DNA from: Urophycis tenuis | Taxonomy: Eukaryota; Chordata; Actinopteri; Gadiformes; Phycidae | DNA length: 64,000 nucleotides | Direction of reading: 5' to 3' | Assembly (NCBI GenBank): GCA_036785325.1 | Contig: JAXIVH010000020.1 | Coordinates: 7,483,879 to 7,547,878, forward strand | Shown here: in pieces, positions 10,200 to 20,620 of the stretch | Position numbering within the stretch: the stretch's first letter is position 1 | How the letters are laid out: each line of letters starts with the position of its first letter | Made by a program: the position numbers and the translations under genes | Notes under the pieces: generated by a model | Told to the model about the DNA's origin: nothing | The model's input: only the letters and a program-made list of their open reading frames with translations | Databases searched by the model: none

Positions 10200-12750
10200 A
10201 ATTGAAAAGTTGAAGGTATGTTTTTAGCTGCTGGGTAGACTTCAGTCAACCTGACGCAGTTTTGTCTTTGAGCAACCAAATTGCTCGGGGATGGGCTCAT
10301 TTTAAGCGGGGAAATCTAAGGTTCCCAACAGCGTATGGCAAGATTATATTGAGTCATGGGTCGTTGAAATACTAAGCTAATTAATTTCTGTTCTTTATTG
10401 AAAGATTGATCTTAATTGAAACGTTGAAGGTATGTTTTTAGCTGCTGGGTAGACTTCAGTCAACCTGACGCAGTTTTGTCTGTGAGCAAGCAGACTGCTC
10501 GCGGATGGGCTCATTTTAAGCGGGGAAATCTAAGCTTTCCAACGGCGTATGGCAAGACTATATTGACTCATTGGTCGTTGAAATACTAAGCTAATTAATT
10601 TGTGATCTGTAAGGAAAGATTGATGTTAATTGAAACGTTGAAGGTATGTTTTTAGCTGCTGGGTAGACTTCAGTCAACCTGACACAGTTTTGTCTCTGAG
10701 CAACCAAATTGCTTGGGGATGGGCTCATTTTAAGCGGGGAAATCTAAGCTTTCCAACGGCGTATGGCAAGACAATATTGACTCATGGGTCGTTGAAATAC
10801 TAAGATAATTAATTTGTGTTCTGTAAGGAAAGATTGATGTTAATTGAAACGTTGAAGGTATGTTTTTAGCTGCTGGGTAGACTTCACTCAACCTGACACA
10901 GTTTTGTCTGTGATCAACCAGACTGCTGGCGGATGGGCTCATTTTAAGCAGGGAAATCTAAGCTTTTCAACGGCGTATGGTAAGACTATATTCACCAAAG
11001 GGCCGTTGAAATACTAAGCTAATTAATTTGTGTTCTGTAAGGAAAGATTGATGTTAATTGAAACGTTAAAGGTATGTTTTTGGCTGCTGGGTAGACTTCA
11101 TTCAACCTGACGCAGTTTAGTCTGTGATCAACCAGACTGCTCGCGGATGGGCTCATTTTAAGCGGGGAAATCTAAGCTTTCCAACGGCGTATGGCAAGAC
11201 TATATTGACTCATGGGTCGTTGAAATACTAAGCTAATTAATTTGTGTTCTGTAAGGAAAGATTGATGTTAATTGAAACGTTGAAGGTATGTTTTTAGCTG
11301 CTGGGTAGACTTCAGTCAACCTGACGCAGTTTAGTCTGTGAGCAACCAAATTGCTCGGGGATGGGCTCATTATAAGCGGGGAAATCTAAGCTTTCCAACG
11401 GCGTATGGCAAGACTATATTGACTCATGGGTCGTTGAAATACTAAGCTAATTAATTTGTGTTCTGTAAGGAAAGATTGATGTTAATTGAAACGTTGAAGG
11501 TATGTTTTTAGCTGCTGGGTAGACTTCAGTCAACCTGACGCAGTTTAGTCTGTGAGCAACCAAATTGCTCGGGGATGGGCTCATTATAAGCGGGGAAATC
11601 TAAGCTTTCCAACGGCGTATGGCAAGACTATATTCACCAAAGGGTCGTTGAAATACTAAGCTAATTAATTTGTGTTCTGTAAGGAAAGATTGATGTTAAT
11701 TGAAACGTTGAAGGTATGTTTTTAGCTGCTGGGTAGACTTCAGTCAACCTGACGCAGTTTAGTCTGTGATCAACCAGACTGCTCGCGGATGGGCTCATTT
11801 TAAGCGGGGAAATCTAAGCTTTCCAACGGCGTATGGCAAGACTATATTGACTCATGGGTCGTTGAAATACTAAGATAATTAATTTGTGTTCTGTAAGGAA
11901 AGATTGATGTTAATTGAAACGTTGAAGGTATGTTTTTAGCTGCTGGGTAGACTTCACTCAACCTGACACAGTTTTGTCTGTGATCAACCAGACTGCTGGC
12001 GGATAGGCTCATTTTAAGCAGGGAAATCTAAGCTTTTCAACGGCGTATGGTAAGACTATATTCACCAAAGGGCCGTTGAAATACTAAGCTAATTAATTTG
12101 TGTTCTGTAAGGAAAGATTGATGTTAATTGAAACGTTAAAGGTATGTTTTTGGCTGCTGGGTAGACTTCATTCAACCTGACGCAGTTTAGTCTGTGATCA
12201 ACCAGACTGCTCGCGGATGGGCTCCTTTTAAGCGGGGAAATCTAAGCTTTCCAACGGCGTATGGCAAGACTATATCGACTCATGGGTCGTTGAAATACTA
12301 AGCTAATTAATTTGTGTTCTGTAAGGAAAGATTGATGTTAATTGAAACGTTGAAGGTATGTTTTTAGCTGCTGGGTAGACTTCAGTCAACCTGACCCAGT
12401 TTAGTCTGTGATCAACCAAATTGCTCGTGGATGGGCTCATTATAAGCGGGGAAATCTAAGCTTTCCAACGGCGTATGGCAAGACTATATTCACCAAAGGG
12501 CCGTTGAAATACTAAGCTAATTGATTTGTGTTCTGTAAGGAAAGATTGATGTTAATTGAAACGTTAAAGGTATGTTTTTAGCTGCTGGGTAGACTTCATT
12601 CAACCTGACGCAGTTTAGTCTGTGATCAACCAGACTGCTCGCGGATGGGCTCATTTTAAACGGGGAAATCTAAGCTTTCCAACGACGTATGGCATGACTA
12701 TATTTGCCCATGGGTCGTCGAAATAATAAGCTGATTCATGTGTGTTCTGT
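10200..12750 (+). repeat. 214-bp satellite monomers, array A segment 5
   Basis: About 12 monomers. A local multi-monomer duplication is visible: monomers carrying ACTAAGATAATTAATTTG, CTCACTCAACCTGACACAG, GACTGCTGGCGGAT and TTTTTGGCTGCTGGG occur near 10799-11090 and again near 11871-12160, about 1072 bp (five monomers) apart. No gene. Confidence 0.97.
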
Positions 12751-13451
12751 TGGCTGTGGAAAGAAAATAGCACACAAGTCATACCAAGTCACCTTTATTT
12801 TTCAGTGATAAACATTAATAAATAAACAGTATGGACATTGTATAAACAGTTGTATAAAAAGTCTAAACGGTATGAACAGTGTTCTTATAAAAGATATCAA
12901 TATCAATACTGATCACGTGTGTATTTTATATTTCCAGGTTATTTGTTGATGAGCCAGAGCCTGTGACTCCCACCAACCGGCCCGTTCAGCCCACTGCGTT
13001 GTTGTCCTCCACCCGGCCGAAGCCTCCTGCGCCCACCCGCCTCCAGCCGAGGCCTCCTGCTGCGTCAGCCTGTGGCCCGCCCGCCCCCTGTGTCGGCAGC
13101 ACCCATACCGCTGGTCCTCCCCGCACAGCCACAGGCCCCCTCCGTCCTGCTTCGTGGGCCATCCTGCAGCTGTCTCTGCAGTCATCGTGTGTCAAAACCA
13201 TTCAAACTTGTATATGGTAACATTTCAAAATGACACCAGCATAAATGAGGACCTTGCAATAGGTTGTGTGTTACATGACCCCCCTGGCATACAGCTGTAT
13301 GTCTCTGTGAAGGTGGTTGTGAAGAACTGCATCCGGCTGAACAAGTACAAGTGCCGGTGAGGCAGCAACTCTCTCGAGGGGTTGCACGCCCACCTGGTTA
13401 ACGCCATCCCTTCACAGCGATGTGGGATAATGCCGTTCCAAGTAAGTGATT

Positions 13452-13496
<45 letters not shown>

Positions 13497-13732
13497 GCAT
13501 ATACACACACACACACACTTATATATACACACACATATATATATATACTTAAACATAGCTGACCCTTTTTTTCCCCCTTCTCGGGGATTATGCTCCCAGT
13601 TTTGATCTCGGACGTCTGGTCACTTATAGCATATAATAATATTCTATTACTGTTAAGCCAACTATGAATAATAAAACAGGCCAAAACATGTGTCCTTTAT
13701 CATAGCTACACGTGTTACAAAAAAAACGCGTG
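12751..13732 (+). pseudogene. captured exon block, copy 5 (nonsense)
   Basis: Exon-like segment 12938-13441. TGA-type nonsense, CAT and TGT variants. Private changes are GTTGTTGTCC in place of GTTGTCGTCC (Ser to Leu in the proline-rich frame), GGGATAATG in place of GGGATCATG, and TGCATTG in place of TGAATTG at the right junction. Confidence 0.75.
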
Positions 13733-14284
13733 CATTGAAAAGTTGAAGGTATGTTTTTAGCTGCTGGGTAGACTTCAGTCAACCTGACGCAGTTTTGTCT
13801 GTGAGCAACCAAATTGCTCGGGGATGGGCTCATTTTAAGCGGGGAAATCTAAGGTTCCCAACGGCGTATGGCAAGACTATATTGAGTCATAGGTCGTTTA
13901 AATACTAAGCTAATTAATTTCTGTTCTTTATTGAAAGATTGATCTTAATTGAAACGTTGAAGGTATGTTTTTAGCTGCTGGGTAGACTTCAGTCAACCTG
14001 ACGCAGTTTTGTCTGTGAGCAAGCAGACTGCTCGCGGATGGGCTCATTTTAAGCGGGGAAATCTAAGCTTTCCAACGGCGTATGGCAAGACTATATTGAC
14101 TCATTGGTCGTTGAAATACTAAGCTAATTAATTTGTGATCTGTAAGGAAAGATTGATGTTAATTGAAACGTTGAAGGTATGTTTTTAGCTGCTGGGTAGA
14201 CTTCAGTCAACCTGACACAGTTTTGTCTCTGAGCAACCAAATTGCTTGGGGATGGGCTCATTATAAGCGGGGAAATCTAAGCTT
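13733..14284 (+). repeat. 214-bp satellite monomers, array A right end
   Basis: About 2.6 monomers. The array stops abruptly, without decay, at the AAGCTT of a monomer (14280-14285 region); the next bases, GATATTGGCGAGTGC, belong to the unit array. The sharp edge contrasts with the decayed left edge of array B. Confidence 0.95.
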
Positions 14285-14379
14285 GATATTGGCGAGTGCA
14301 ACTGCCTTTGATCCCCTATTCAACAACCGAGTCGTTGGATGAGGTGGGGGGGGGGTCATCGAGATAACTCTAACGAACC
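14285..14379 (+). repeat. truncated U-segment end (first unit)
   Basis: A copy of the last ~95 bp of a U segment (GATATTGGCGAGTGCAACTG through a poly-G run to ATAACTCTAACGAACC), as at 18905-18998, but with nothing of the preceding U sequence. It shows that the unit array was cut or joined at this point. Confidence 0.85.
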
Positions 14380-14836
14380 TAACCGAGCCAGGGCCATCGA
14401 AAGAACGGGCTCTCTACACAACCCATTTATATTACCTTACCAACTGTTATTCACAAAACGACCACTAGATGGAGGCGATGGACCACCACTGAAGAATCAA
14501 AAGAAGGCAACCAGCCTTTAACACAAAGACTAAAAACTCACTCCAGCTGTGATCCTCTTTATCTAAATAAATAAATAAACAAAAATGAATAAATAAATAG
14601 ACTAAATAAATATACAAATATAAATAAATAAATGAAATATAGATTACCTTACCAACTATTGCAATTACCTATTATTATTATTATTACTTACCTATTAATG
14701 CAATTTCCCAACCTGGGAACAATAGAGTATTTCTATTTCTATTTCTATAACTCTTCTTCACAAAACGACCACTAGGTGGAGACGACGCACCACCAGCGAG
14801 GAATCAAAAGAGGAGGAACAACCTTGAATACAAAGA

Positions 14837-16675
14837 CAGACAGACAGACAGACAGACATACTTTATTGATCCCTGAGGGAAATTGTCTTCGTGACAAAAC
14901 TCCAGTTGAAAAAAGAGGACACTCTACGTATAGTAGAGTGTTAGAAAATATAAATATAAATATATAAGGAGACCTAAATAAAAATATAAAACCTATGTAA
15001 AAATAAAAGTATAAACCTATGTACAAATATAATGTAACCTATGTAACAAAATATATAAAAATGTACATCAAGAAATGATAATATACATAAATGTACATAC
15101 ATCCAGGCATACACTACAAGGTAATAGCATACACTAGGATGTAGCATGTCGGATTTTTGTAAAAACCAGTTGTGCAGAGATGACCAGATGACCAGTTGTG
15201 TAGTAAATCACAGTCATGCAGTGAAATGACCAGTTATGTAGTGATATTACAGTGAAATGAAATGACAGTCATGTAATAAGATATAGTGTAGTGGACCAAT
15301 TATGCAGACGACAGTGACAAATTGTACAGTTTGATGACCACAGGCAGGAATGATTTCCTATGTCGCTCTGTGGTGCATCTAGGTGAGAGGAGTCTTCTGC
15401 TGAAGGTACTCCTCCGCTGAGCTAGGGTGGAAAAGAGAGGGTGAGAGGCATTGTCCATGATAGTCCGTAGCCTGGACAGCATCCTCCTATCTGCCACGGT
15501 AGTCAGAGTGTCCAATTCCTCACCCACAACATCACCAGCCCTCTTGATGAGTCTATTGAGTCTATTGGTGTCCGCGACCCTCATCCCACTGCCCCAGCAT
15601 GTGACAGCGAAGAAGATCGCACTGGCAACCACAGACTCGTAGAACATCCTCAGCATTGTCCTACAGATGTTGAAGGACCTTAGCCTCCTAAGAAAAAATA
15701 GTCGGCTTTGGCCCTTCTTATAGATAGCCTCTGTGTTCCTGGTCCAGTCCAACTTGTTGTTGAAGTACACCCCAGGTACTTGTACTCCTCAACAATGTCG
15801 ACAGGAACCCCCTGGATGAACACAGGGCCCACCGGTGTTTTGACCCTCCTTAGGTCCACAATGAGCTCCTTTGTCTTGGTAGCATTGAGCTGTAGACGGT
15901 TCAGCTCACACCAAGAGACAAAGTTGCCCACAACAGTCCTATACTCACCCTCATCACCCCCCTCAATACAGCCAACTACTGCAGAGTCATCAGAAAACTT
16001 CTGAAGGTGGCAAGACTCAGTGCAATAGCTGAAGTCTGAGGTGTAGAGGGTGAAGAGGAAGGGAGAAAGGACCGTCCCCTGAGGGGCCCCGGTGTTGCTA
16101 ACCACCCTGTCAGATACACAGTTCTGTAGGCGTACAAACTGTGGTCTGCCCATCAGGTAGTCAACAATCCAGGACACCAAGGGGGCATCAACCTGCATCG
16201 CCGCCATCTTCTCACCCAGGAGACCAGGCCGTAAGGTGTTGAAAGCACTGGAGAAGTCAAAGAACATGACTCTCACAGTGCTCGCCGGCTTGTCTAGATG
16301 CGAGTAGGCTTTGTTCAGCAGGTAGATGATGCAGTCCTCGACTCCCAGGCGGGGCTGGTAGGCGAACTGCAGCTGGTCCGAGAAGGGTCTGAACATAGGC
16401 CTGAGCTGCTCCAAGACAAGCCTCTCCATGGTCTTCATGATATGTGACGTCAGAGCCACCGGTCTGTAGTCCTTAGGGCTGCTGGGGCGCAGCGTCTTTG
16501 GGACAGGAACGAGGCAGGACGTCTTCCACATCAGAGGGACCTTCTGGAGGTGCAGGCTCAGGTTGAAGACATGATTAAGAACTCCACACAGCTGGGGGGC
16601 ACAGGCTTTCAGTACCCTGGGGAACACACCATCAGGGCCCGCCGCTTTGTTGGAGTGGAGTCTAATCAGTTGTCT
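14837..16675 (-). mobile_element. 5'-truncated L2/Rex1-type non-LTR retrotransposon
   Basis: A 1839-bp insertion flanked by the 5-bp target-site duplication AAAGA (14832-14836 and 16676-16680). The empty site is seen intact in the other modules (ATACAAAGATTAAAAC at 19455-19470). The element reads right to left. It starts inside the reverse transcriptase fingers, and ends with CAATTTCCCTCAGGGATCAA, TAAAGTA and a (TCTG)n tail at 14837-14860. A microsatellite tail instead of poly(A) fits the L2/CR1/Rex1 group of fish LINEs; the exact clade is inference. The 3' UTR (14861-15299) has degenerate ATGACCAGTT repeats. It is present in one of four M modules, so it inserted after the module was duplicated. 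Confidence 0.92.
15300..16675 (-). pseudogene. LINE reverse transcriptase, 5'-truncated and frameshifted
   Basis: Partial ORF2-type reverse transcriptase; in an intact element it copies LINE RNA at the nicked target site. The fragment opens with RLHSNKAAGPDGVFPRVL. It shows the DYRPVALTSHIMK region, motif A FFDFSSAFNT (about 16220-16260), motif B TGAPQGTVLSPFLFTLY (about 16060-16110), motif C FSDD (about 15980-15990; the second residue is Ser where many relatives have Ala), LNATKTKELIVDLRR and EEYKYLG. Frame is then lost: a run of C at 15770-15773 is one base short of what is needed to continue. The downstream part (NNKLDWTRNTEAIYKKGQSR to KLYNLSLSSA, stop near 15300) is in another frame and is the usual C-terminal region of these elements. 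The endonuclease and N-terminal part are missing. It cannot be autonomous. Confidence 0.93.
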
Positions 16676-16892
16676 AAAGATTAAAACCCACTCCAGCGGT
16701 GAGTCTCTCGATGTATTTATTTACTAAAAAAATATATATTAAATATATATACTCCTCCCATCTCTTCTCCCCTGTCTTCCCTCATGGAAATGAGGGAGTT
16801 GGGGGAGATAGAGTGTACTAGCCCGATCCGGCGGGGGTGAGTTCAGTCCGTACAGACTGTCTCACCTTGACTCTACCTTCCTCAATCTCTAG

Positions 16893-17816
16893 CTCTAACT
16901 CTAACCCTAGGGATAACCTCAACCCCAACCCTAACCATAGGCCTAACCTTAGCCCTAACCCTAACTCAACCCTAACACTAACCCTTACCTTGGCCCTAAT
17001 CTTAACACTAACCTCAACCCCTAACCTTAGCCTTAACACTAACCCTAACCCCTACTCTAACTCTAACCCTAACCCCTACTCTAACTCTAACCCTAAGCCT
17101 ACCCTAACCTCCAACACTAACCCTACCCTAACTCTAACGCTAACCCTAACTCTAACCTTTGCCCTAACTTTAGCCCTAACCCTAGCCTCAGCCATAACCC
17201 TAACCCTAACCTTAGCCCTAACCCTAACCTTAACCCTAACCCTAACCTTGGCCCTAACCTTAACACTAACCTCAAACCTAACCTTAACCCTAACCTCAGC
17301 CATAACCCTAACCCTAACCTTAGCCCTAACCCTAATTCTAGCCCTAACCCTAATCTTAACCATAACCTTAACCCTAACCTTGGCCCTAACACTTAACCTA
17401 ACCTTATCCATAACACTAACCCTAACCTCAACCCTAACCTTAACCCCAATCTCAGCCGTAACCCCAACCCTAACCTTATCCCTAACCTTAAACCTAACCC
17501 TAACCTCAGCCCTAACCTTAACCCTAACCTCAGCCCTCATCTTAACCCTAACCCCTAACCCCTAACCTCTAACCCTAACCCTAACCTTACCCTAACCGTA
17601 ACGCTAACCCTAACCCTTACTCTAACCTTAGCCCTAACCTTAGCCCTAACCGTAACCCTAACCTTAACCCTAACCTTAACCCTAAACCGTAACCTTATAC
17701 CTAACCCTAACCTCAGCCCTAACCTTAACCCTAACCGCAACCCCTCCCATTTACTTCAAACCTAACGTTAAGGTTAACTGCTAACTCTACCCCTAAATCT
17801 ACCCTAACCTTAACCT
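16893..17816 (+). repeat. telomere-like tract T1
   Basis: Degenerate (CCCTAA)n with variants such as CCTTAA, CTCTAA, GCCCTAA, CCATAA and CCCCTAA; the G-rich TTAGGG strand is the minus strand. A 108-bp internal period is visible (CCTCAGCCATAACCC at 17186 and 17294). The order of variant hexamers is almost the same in T2-T8, so the tract was copied as a block. The long open frames (Leu-Thr rich on plus; Arg-Val and Leu-Gly rich on minus) come from the stop-free repeat and are not genes. It grades into AT-richer sequence after about 17740. Confidence 0.93.
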
Positions 17817-18998
17817 ACACTTGACATATTGGAGGAAGAAGACAATTACCCAGCATGCATTTCATCCGGAAAACTTTTCACAAAAAAACCCATTACCGAA
17901 GTACCTACGGCGAGAATAGACTACCCCAAGAAATTGTTGTTTTGGGTGAGGAAAGTAAGCCATTGAGTCTTCTCTAAGGTCAACTTCCTACACAATCTCT
18001 GTAGTCGCGCGGTGTATGGGGCACAGGAATTGTTATTAACAGGCTGTTCGGCATGGGGTCCTGGAGGGGCCAGGGAGGCAGTGCTTAGTCGCGGCTGGCC
18101 TTGGCCTTTCCTACCCTGGGACCGACTGGGAAGGCACCGCTGGTCGGGGCTGGTCTTGGTCTTTCCTAGGTCTGGACACCCATCGCTGAGGATAGCTGCA
18201 TTGGGGGACCGTGGAGGCAGTGCTTTGTCATGGCTGGCCTCGATCCTTCGTGACCCCAGTTCTCTGCTAGTTCATCTGGACCCAACAGAGGACAAGAACC
18301 AAGCTCCGGCCCTGATTGGCCAAACCAGGGCTACCTAGCGGTGTTAACAACTGATTTGTGCTGGTCAGGGGGTAAGTATGTGCCCCCTCCTCTCCATAAC
18401 CAAAACAATGTATCCTAAAAAGTGTTTTACTTACCTTTACTTACCTCGACGTTACCTCAACAAATGATCACTCCTAAAAAAGCTTAAACCCAATACCAAT
18501 TCCATTTCGGAAACGACACACCTTGAGAATTGATCACTCTCGGGGGGGCCTCCCTTGGGTGAGGGTGTATAGTGACAATGGCCAGAAACACCCTATGATC
18601 CCAGGGTCCACTACTGATGACGTGTCCTAATATTTCGATAGCACGTTTATACTAAAATAGAAATGGAAAAGAAAAGTCTCACTCCAGCTGTGACTCGTCT
18701 TTATTCAAATAAGTAAATATACCAATGCATTGGAAGTACCTTCAATCAAACTAGATTGACCTTCATCTTGGAACAAAGAAAACCTTTGGGAAAAGGAAAA
18801 ACAAGTCTATATCTCCAAATCAGCGGTTATATCACAACAAGACAGATAACCATTTCGTTTTACTTCATTCTTGGTAATATGGGAAAAGAGAGCTGCGGAT
18901 GACTAGATATTGGCGAGTGCAACTGCCTTTGATCCCCTATTCAACTACCGAGTCGTTGGATGAGGTGGGGGGGGTCATCGAGATAACTCTAACGAACC
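17817..18998 (+). repeat. U segment 1 with promoter-like start
   Basis: Conserved ~1.18-kb non-telomeric half of a unit. Near its left end: ZNF143/Staf-like TACCCAGCATGCATTTCA (17847-17864), ETS-like CCGGAA just after, and GGAAAGTAAGCC, a donor-like site, about 90 bp on. A GC-rich stretch 18012-18338 is open for 108 codons (starts MYGAQELLLTG); it contains three diverged AGGCA(G/C)(T/C)GCT... repeats starting at 18076, 18132 and 18215. Copies elsewhere break this frame, so coding is doubtful. GTAAGT follows at 18372. On the minus strand AATAAA (18700-18705) is followed by GACGAGTCACAGCTGGAGTG, a poly(A)-site-like block. Ends in a poly-G run and ATAACTCTAACGAACC. Private changes include TCATGGCTGG at 18228. 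Confidence 0.8.
17847..17864 (+). promoter_or_regulatory. ZNF143/Staf-like site beside telomere-like tract
   Basis: TACCCAGCATGCATTTCA agrees at 17 of 18 positions with the Staf/ZNF143 consensus as I remember it (YWCCCRNMATSCMYYRCR). The same 18 bases recur at 20651, 22775, 24848, 27622, 29749, 31876 and 34652. In the last, diverged unit the site is altered (CCCCATTATGCATTTCA near 36485). ZNF143 activates pol II and pol III small-RNA promoters in vertebrates; activity here is inferred. Confidence 0.5.
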
Positions 18999-19676
18999 TA
19001 ACCGAGCCAGGGCCATCGAAAGAACGGGCTCTCTACACAACCCATTTATATTACCTTACCAACTGTTATTCACAAAACGACCACTAGATGGAGGCGATGG
19101 ACCACCACTGAAGAATCAAAAGAAGGCAACCAGCCTTTAACACAAAGACTAAAAACTCACTCCAGCTGTGATCCTCTTTATCTAAATAAATAAATAAACA
19201 AAAATGAATAAATAAATAGACTAAATAAATATACAAATATAAATAAATAAATTAAATATAGATTACCTTACCAACTATTGCAATTACCTATTATTATTGT
19301 TATTATTATTATTACTTACCTATTAATGCAATTTCCCAACCTGGGAACAATAGAGTATTTCTATTTCTATTTCTATAACTCTTCTTCACAAAACGACCAC
19401 TAGGTGGAGACGACGCACCACCAGCGAGGAATCAAAAGAGGAGGAACAACCTTGAATACAAAGATTAAAACCCACTCCAGCTGTGAGTCTCTCGATGTAT
19501 TTATTTACTAAAAAAATATATATTAAATATATATACTCCTCCCATCTCTTCTCCCCTGTCTTCCCTCATGGAAATGAGGGAGTTGGGGGAGATAGAGTGT
19601 ACTAGCCCGATCCGGCGGGGGTGAGTTCAGTCCGTACAGACTGTCTCACCTTGACTCTACCTTCCTCAATCTCTAG
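18999..19676 (+). repeat. M module B (LINE-free)
   Basis: 678-bp module of the same make-up as module A, without the LINE; the empty LINE site is at 19455-19470. CTCF-like cores at 19081-19095 and 19397-19411; LINE-tail-like piece 19328-19378; the (ATT)n tract is slightly longer than in the others and interrupted by GTT. It reads CCAGCTGTGAGTC where the other modules read CCAGCGGTGAGTC. Confidence 0.88.
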
Positions 19677-20620
19677 CTCTAACTCTAACCCTAGGGATAA
19701 CCTCAACCCCAACCCTAACCATAGGCCTAACCTTAGCCCTAACCCTAACTCAACCCTAACACTAACCCTTACCTTGGCCCTAATCTTAACACTAACCTCA
19801 ACCCCTAACCTTAGCCTTAACACTAACCCTAACCCCTACTCTAACTCTAACCCTAACCCCTACTCTAACTCTAACCCTAAGCCTACCCTAACCTCCAACA
19901 CTAACCCTACCCTAACTCTAACGCTAACCCTAACTCTAACCTTTGCCCTAACTTTAGCCCTAACCCTAGCCTCAGCCATAACCCTAACCCTAACCTTAGC
20001 CCTAACCCTAACCTTAACCCTAAACCTAACCTTGGCCCTAACCTTAACACTAACCTCAAACCTAACCTTAACCCTAACCTCAGCCATAACCCTAACCCTA
20101 ACCTTAGCCCTAACCCTAATTCTAGCCCTAACCCTAATCTTAACCATAACCTTAACCCTAACCTTGGCCCTAACACTTAACCTAACCTTATCCATAACAC
20201 TAACCCTAATCTCAACCCTAACCTTAACCCCAATCTCAGCCGTAACCCCAACCCTAACCTTATCCCTAACCTTAAACCTAACCCTAACCTCAGCCCTAAC
20301 CTTAACCCTAACCTCAGCCCTCATCTTAACCCTAACCCCTAACCCCTAACCTCTAACCCTAACCCCTAACCTCTAACCCTAACCCTAACCTTACCCTAAC
20401 CGTAACGCTAACCCTAACCCTTACTCTAACCTTAGCCCTAACCTTAGCCCTAACCGTAACCCTAACCTTAACCCTAACCTTAACCCTAAACCGTAACCTT
20501 ATACCTAACCCTAACCTCAGCCCTAACCTTAACCCTAACCGCAACCCCTCCCATTTACTTCAAACCTAACGTTAAGGTTAACTGCTAACTCTACCCCTAA
20601 ATCTACCCTAACCTTAACCT
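19677..20620 (+). repeat. telomere-like tract T2
   Basis: Same hexamer order as T1, 20 bp longer owing to a repeated CCTAACCTCTAACCCTAACC near 20340-20375. Private variants: CCCTAAACCTAACCTTGG near 20020 and CCCTAATCTCAACC near 20205. Confidence 0.93.

Larger units (their letters stand above)
14380..16892 (+). repeat. M module A, split by a LINE
   Basis: First of four copies of a ~669-bp module that marks long units (others at 18999, 26000, 33029). Contents in order: a CTCF-like core CCACTAGATGGAGGC at 14462-14476; ACTCACTCCAGCTGTGATCC at 14537; an A+T-rich (AAAT/TAAA)n stretch about 14561-14640; (ATT)n; a degenerate LINE-tail-like piece about 14700-14750 (CAATTTCCCAACCTGGGAA then (TTTCTA)n); a second CTCF-like core 14769-14783; the LINE; CCCACTCCAGCGGTGAGTC at 16687; a perfect 8-bp hairpin TCCCTCAT/ATGAGGGA at 16778-16797; and a GATCCGGCGGGGG stretch. 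The segment around 14450-14570 and the one around 14755-14836 plus 16681-16735 are themselves diverged duplicates. No gene other than LINE remains. Confidence 0.85.

Noticed and set aside
1..14284. CRISPR array
   Set aside because: Repeats are contiguous 214-bp units without unique spacers, in a eukaryotic context.
1..14284. Centromeric CENP-B box in the 214-bp monomer
   Set aside because: No TTCG...CGGG arrangement was found in the standard monomer; a centromeric role cannot be claimed.
17076..17540. Arg-Val-rich and Leu-Gly-rich minus-strand frames in the same tracts
   Set aside because: Mirror images of the same repeat; they overlap each other and the plus frames.
16837..17565. Long Leu-Thr-rich open frames (to 246 codons) in all telomere-like tracts
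   Set aside because: A six-base repeat with few changes has no stops in several frames. Indels in T5 break the frames without consequence and there is no non-repeat content.
18012..18370. tRNA or small-RNA gene in the GC-rich part of the U segment
   Set aside because: No cloverleaf, A/B box pair or terminal T-run was recognised; only the ZNF143-like site hints at small-RNA type promoters.
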